Shown here piece by piece: positions 62,189 to 64,000 of a DNA stretch of 64,000 nucleotides; within the stretch, counting starts at the first letter, position 1; each line of letters begins with the position of its first letter. Source of the DNA: Geobacteraceae bacterium (GTDB lineage: Bacteria > Desulfobacterota > Desulfuromonadia > Geobacterales > Geobacteraceae); contig WSYB01000008.1 of assembly GCA_009773645.1 (NCBI GenBank), forward strand, positions 79,470 through 143,469, written 5' to 3'. The notes under the pieces are model-generated. The model ran no database searches, was not told the origin of the DNA, and worked only from the letters and a program-made list of their open reading frames with translations. The translations under genes and the position numbers were made by a program.

Positions 62189-62262
62189 CATGCTTCAAAA
62201 GCGCAGTTACCCCATTTTTCTCTGGTTGACTGCCGTTACAGGTTGAGAGAGGAGTAAGCCCC

Positions 62263-63908
62263 ATGGCCGTCGATCAACCCCGTCCCGTCCAACCCGAAGA
62301 CCTGTTGGCGATTAAAACCGTTGCCGACATCCAGCTGTCTCCCGACGGCGCGCGTGTTGCCTGGGTACTGTCGGAGATCGATGCGGACAAGGACGAATAC
62401 CGCACGACTATCTGGGTCGCACGCACCGATGGCGGCGAGCCGAAACAGTTCACACGCGGGCCGAGGCACGACTCCGCGCCGCGCTGGTCCCCAGATGGCT
62501 CCCGGCTGGCGTTTCTCTCCGATCGCGAGGGGGAGGCCGCGCAGTTATACGTGATGCCCGTTGACGGCGGCGAGGGGCGAAAACTGACTTCTCTTGAGCT
62601 GGGGGCCGGCCCGGCGGTCTGGTCCCCCGACGGCACCCGCATTCTCTTTGCCGCGCCGGTGTTCACCGAGACGCCGCCCCAGGACAAGGACGCGCGGGCA
62701 CGCTGGAATCTGCGCCCCCGTCACGTGACCAGGGCGCACTACAAACTGGACGGCGCCGGCTATACCCTTGACCGGCGCATTCGCCTCTTCGTCGCCCCTT
62801 GTGATGGGGGAGAAGTAACGCAAATCACCGCCGGCGACGGCAACGACAACACCCCGGCCTGGTCGCCCGACGGAGGGCGGATTGCCTTTAACCGCATGCG
62901 CACAGGCAGAGCGGATTTTCTTCTTTCCGATATCTGGCTGCTGGACCTGGATAGCGGGAAAGAGCGCCGGATCACGGAAAACATCGGCCGGGCCGTCTCT
63001 CCTTCCTGGTCGCCGGATGGCACTGCCGTAGCCTGTTACGGTACGGATGAGCAGGAGCCCGGCCTGGGCGACCCGCACAACCGGGTATGGATCATTTCCC
63101 CGAACGGCGGCGAGCCGCGCCGGCTGACGGCCGAATATGACCGCAGCGTATTCCTGCTGTTGTTTCCGCAGGTCACTCCCGGCCCGGTCTGGTCTCCCAC
63201 CGGGGATACCGTGACCTTCATCGCCAGCGATGCCGGCAGGACCCCTGTCGTGCGGGTATCGCTGGCGGATGGCGCGGTGCTCCCCGTGGTCACCGGGGCG
63301 CGCCAGATCATGAGCATGAGCGCACAGGCCGAAGCAGACCGCATCGCTTTCATCGCCACCCGGCCGGATGATCCGACGAATGTCTACCTGTGCAACTGGG
63401 ACGGGTCGGCTGAGCGCCGCTTGACGCACATCAACGAGCCGTTGCTGGCCAGGCTGGTCCTTCCGCGCGTGGAGCGGCGCACTTTCAAGAGCCCGAACGG
63501 GGTGACGTGCGACGGCTGGCTGGTGCACCCCGTGACAGGCGATGGGCCGACCCCCCTGCTGGTGGATATCCACGGCGGGCCCCATGCGTTTTTCGCCGAT
63601 GCCTTTCCGCTCTTCGCCCTCTACTGGTATGTGCTGGCGGGCCGGGGATGGACAGTGCTCGCGCTCAACCCGAGCGGTTCAGGCTCGTACGGCAAGGCAT
63701 TCGCCCACAGCCTGCGCGGTCGCTGGGGTGAGTACGACTTCCCCGAGCAGCTCGCCGCGATCGATGCACTGATCGCCGGGAGGGAGGTGGATGGTGCCCG
63801 TCTGGCGGTGACGGGATACTCCTACGGCGGCTACATGACCGCGTGGGTGGTGGGCCACACCGACCGTTTCAAGGCGGCAGTGATCGGTGCCCCTGCCACG
63901 AACACCGG
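62263..63908 (+). pseudogene. S9-family serine peptidase gene, interrupted
   Basis: N-terminal 548 residues of an acylaminoacyl-peptidase/prolyl-oligopeptidase type enzyme. A propeller of WSPDG blades (about 20-400) is followed by the alpha/beta hydrolase with the oxyanion segment DIHGGPHAFFAD and the nucleophile motif TGYSYGGYMT. The Asp and His of the triad would come 60-130 residues later and are missing, because a group II intron end begins at 63909 and the frame stops at once. The other part should resume beyond the window. Confidence 0.85.
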
Positions 63909-64000
63909 GTAGGCGGGGAGCCTCTCGGCTCCCGACCCCCCTCAGAACCGGACGTGACAGTTTCCCGTCATCCGGCTCAAGCACTCCAAAAAGTATTCTC
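63909..64000 (-). mobile_element. 3' end of a group II intron
   Basis: On the minus strand, 63978 to 63945 reads as a 34-nucleotide domain V: GAGCCGGATGACGGG, AAACTGTCACGTCCGG, TTC, with the AGC-type triad and paired arms. Then comes a GGGAGCC-GAGA-GGCTCCC hairpin (domain VI) and the end CGCCTAC, which fits the usual AY intron end. The branch-point A cannot be placed with confidence. The intron lies antisense to the peptidase gene; its reverse transcriptase would be beyond the window. Confidence 0.85.

Overview
The window looks like the chromosome of a Geobacter-type bacterium (Desulfuromonadota, Geobacteraceae, possibly Geotalea). This rests on the gene order rho-rpmE-thyX-prfA-prmC-murA-his-rpsU-yqeY-dnaG-rpoD, on two energy-converting-hydrogenase-related (Ehr) loci, on a nucleotidyltransferase of a family named after G. 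sulfurreducens, and on a rich set of copper proteins. I assign it from remembered gene content, not from a search.

Left part (97-22243, minus strand): two complete Ehr complexes. Locus 1 reads ehrA-ehrB-ehrC, then a 3.4-kb foreign block, then ehrD-ehrL-ehrS. Locus 2 reads regulator-ehrA-[MazEF]-ehrA-ehrB-ehrC-ehrD-ehrL-ehrS. Both large subunits have lost the CxxC pairs that hold Ni and Fe, so these are hydrogenase and complex I relatives of unknown substrate, not hydrogenases. Locus 2 starts from a clear sigma-70 promoter and its first gene fuses a DNA-binding domain to a PTS EIIA-Ntr domain.

Middle part (22633-46323, plus strand): housekeeping genes. They cover rho, rpmE, thyX, a YqhQ-like membrane protein, prfA, prmC, murA, hisGDCBHAF and hisE, rpsU, yqeY, cvpA, dnaG and rpoD. 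The his operon is split between hisF and hisE by an accessory block. I read this block as an integron cassette array without an integrase (CALIN type): three attC-like sites separate a nuclease-like ORF, an unknown ORF, a broken NACHT ATPase, a DUF2971 gene and another unknown ORF. It ends with a HigBA toxin-antitoxin pair.

Right part (46394-64000): a copper and envelope region. It holds two NosL-like proteins, a small membrane protein, an ABC permease and ATPase, and a polytopic CPFC protein. These are followed by CusA and CusB on the minus strand, an RCC1-dockerin protein, a cohesin-like lipoprotein, and two neighbouring multicopper-oxidase-like proteins with complementary copper motifs. 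The window closes with a DUF4197 protein and an S9 peptidase cut by the 3' end of a group II intron in the opposite orientation.

Two themes run through the window. Toxin-antitoxin modules sit inside otherwise conserved operons (ehr-1, ehr-2, his). Many intergenic gaps inside operons contain hairpins built from short degenerate tandem words, in about five word families, plus a separate GTAGGGGC...GCCCCTAC family.
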